Source: Flavobacterium aquiphilum (lineage in GTDB: Bacteria > Bacteroidota > Bacteroidia > Flavobacteriales > Flavobacteriaceae). Taken from it: DNA of 64,000 nt. The stretch is from contig NZ_CP114288.1 in assembly GCF_027111335.1 (NCBI RefSeq), forward strand, positions 3,844,001 through 3,908,000. The letters run 5' to 3'. Both the position numbers and the translations under genes were made by a program. The notes under the pieces are model-generated. The model did not search any database, had not been told where the DNA came from, and worked only from the letters and a program-made list of their open reading frames with translations. Shown here in pieces: positions 63,090 to 64,000 of the stretch (position 1 is its first letter; each line of letters begins with the position of its first letter).

Positions 63090-64000
63090 ATGAAAAAAAA
63101 TAAATTCTTTAAAGTGCTGGCAATAGCGACACTTATATTTTGGAATAGTGCCAATAATTTAATTGCACAAAACAATTATGCTATTGATATTACGGGTTCC
63201 AGGTTCGAACCCCTCCTCGGTCATCTCGATTTAGGTGGACACAACATAAAAGGTGATACTATTGGCGTTAACAGTTTTTATATCGAATACAACAAAAAAC
63301 CATTTATTCCGGTTGTAGGTGAGTTTCACTTTAGCCGTTATCCGCATCAATACTGGGATGAGGAATTAAAAAAGATGAAAGCCGGCGGTGTTACTGTCGT
63401 AGCCACTTATGTCTTTTGGAACATGCATGAATTCAGAGAAGGAACTTTCGATTGGACTGGTGATTTGGATGTGCGCCATTTTACAGAACTATGTGCAAAA
63501 AACGGGCTGAAAGTACTAATGCGTATCGGACCATTTGCTCATGGTGAAATACGAAACGGCGGCCTTCCCGATTGGCTTTACGGCCGACCAATCGATGTGA
63601 GAAGCAACGACAAGGGCTATCTTTTTTATGCCAACCGATTGTATCAGGAAATTGGCAAACAACTGAAAGGACTTTTGTTTAAAGACGGAGGACCAATCAT
63701 TGGTGTACAATTGGAAAATGAATACCAACATTCTTCAGCTCCCTGGGGATTCACTTATCAGGATGCTCCAAAAGAGCGAACGGCGGCTAGTCGCGACCGT
63801 AAAATTGTACAAGACGGGGTTGGCATCAACGACATGGGCAACGAGTTTGCTGATGTTGGAAAAGATCACATGAAAACCCTCAAGCAATTAGCGATCAAAG
63901 CGGGACTTATCGCACCTATTTACACAGCTACCGGTTGGGGCTTTGCTACCATTGTCGAAAAAGGATCCATTCCTGTGATGGCCGGATACGCCTACCCTTT
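63090..64000 (+). CDS. GH35 beta-galactosidase-like enzyme, 3' end outside the window
   Basis: Open through 303 codons to the window edge. Signal peptide MKKNKFFKVLAIATLIFWNS to about residue 27. The GH35 barrel begins with FIPVVGEFHFSRYPHQYW, TVVATYVFWNMHE and VLMRIGPFAHGEIRNGGLPDWL. The acid/base Glu lies in GPIIGVQLENEYQH near residue 212. The nucleophile lies beyond the edge. It releases terminal beta-galactose or related sugars in the periplasm. It is divergent from the AraC-type gene, which probably controls it. Confidence 0.92.
   Translation, partial: MKKNKFFKVLAIATLIFWNSANNLIAQNNYAIDITGSRFEPLLGHLDLGGHNIKGDTIGVNSFYIEYNKKPFIPVVGEFHFSRYPHQYWDEELKKMKAGGVTVVATYVFWNMHEFREGTFDWTGDLDVRHFTELCAKNGLKVLMRIGPFAHGEIRNGGLPDWLYGRPIDVRSNDKGYLFYANRLYQEIGKQLKGLLFKDGGPIIGVQLENEYQHSSAPWGFTYQDAPKERTAASRDRKIVQDGVGINDMGNEFADVGKDHMKTLKQLAIKAGLIAPIYTATGWGFATIVEKGSIPVMAGYAYP

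Noticed and set aside
63202-63213. GGTTCGAACCCC, like a tRNA T-arm
   Set aside because: It lies inside the GH35 coding frame, and no matching acceptor stem, D-arm or anticodon arm can be built around it.

Overview
The window reads as chromosomal DNA of a Bacteroidota bacterium, most likely Flavobacterium or a close relative. The evidence is an AT-rich sequence, a SusC/SusD pair, a hybrid two-component regulator, a type IX secretion sorting tail on an extracellular lyase, TAnnTTTG-type promoter boxes, and dispersed Flavobacterium-like intergenic repeats. No rRNA, tRNA or CRISPR array was seen.

Left part (1-10.6 kb): a tandem array of four plus-strand genes for phage-tail-fibre-like proteins. 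They share an N-terminal anchor of about 100 residues but have unrelated, repeat-rich C-terminal parts. A small tail-collar-domain gene follows the first. The spacers hold a duplicated leader carrying traces of a decayed gene, a wrecked DDE transposase, and, at the right edge, an internally deleted IS3-type element. No capsid, terminase or integrase is visible, so this is the receptor-binding end of a prophage or tailocin extending leftwards, or a stand-alone fibre reservoir.

Centre-left (10.6-35.9 kb): a polysaccharide utilisation locus that looks aimed at glycosaminoglycans (chondroitin, dermatan or hyaluronan type). It holds a LacI-type regulator with a 14-bp palindromic operator in front of a uronate-catabolic pair (SDR oxidoreductase plus mannonate dehydratase), a GH88 unsaturated glucuronyl hydrolase, SusD, SusC and a divergent hybrid two-component sensor. 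It also holds a formylglycine sulfatase, a chondroitinase-ABC-like PL8 lyase, and a second multi-domain PL8-type lyase with a T9SS tail. Next to that lyase is a small secreted protein made only of the domain duplicated at the lyase's N-terminus. The expected flow is extracellular lyase cleavage, SusCD uptake, desulfation and GH88 cleavage in the periplasm, then uronate catabolism in the cytoplasm. kduI/kduD homologues for the GH88 product are not evident here.

Centre (36.5-53 kb): two export systems. A TetR-controlled RND tripartite pump (lipoprotein adaptor, HAE1-type transporter, OprM-like factor) is preceded by four copies of one palindromic operator and followed by an old-yellow-enzyme gene. 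On the minus strand lies a YbhGFSR-like ABC-2 exporter: TolC-like protein, HlyD-like lipoprotein, two ATPases and two permeases. It is interrupted by repeat elements and followed by a polysaccharide deacetylase.

Right part (52-64 kb): a second carbohydrate locus suited to glucuronoxylan-type side chains. It contains a ThuA-like protein, two small plus-strand genes (one YciI-like), and a GH67 alpha-glucuronidase / SDR / second uxuA operon behind a LacI/GalR-type operator. A GH2 enzyme, an AraC-type regulator and a GH35 beta-galactosidase cut by the window end complete it. The two uronate loci each carry their own uxuA and SDR, which suggests separate substrate-specific induction of the same lower pathway.
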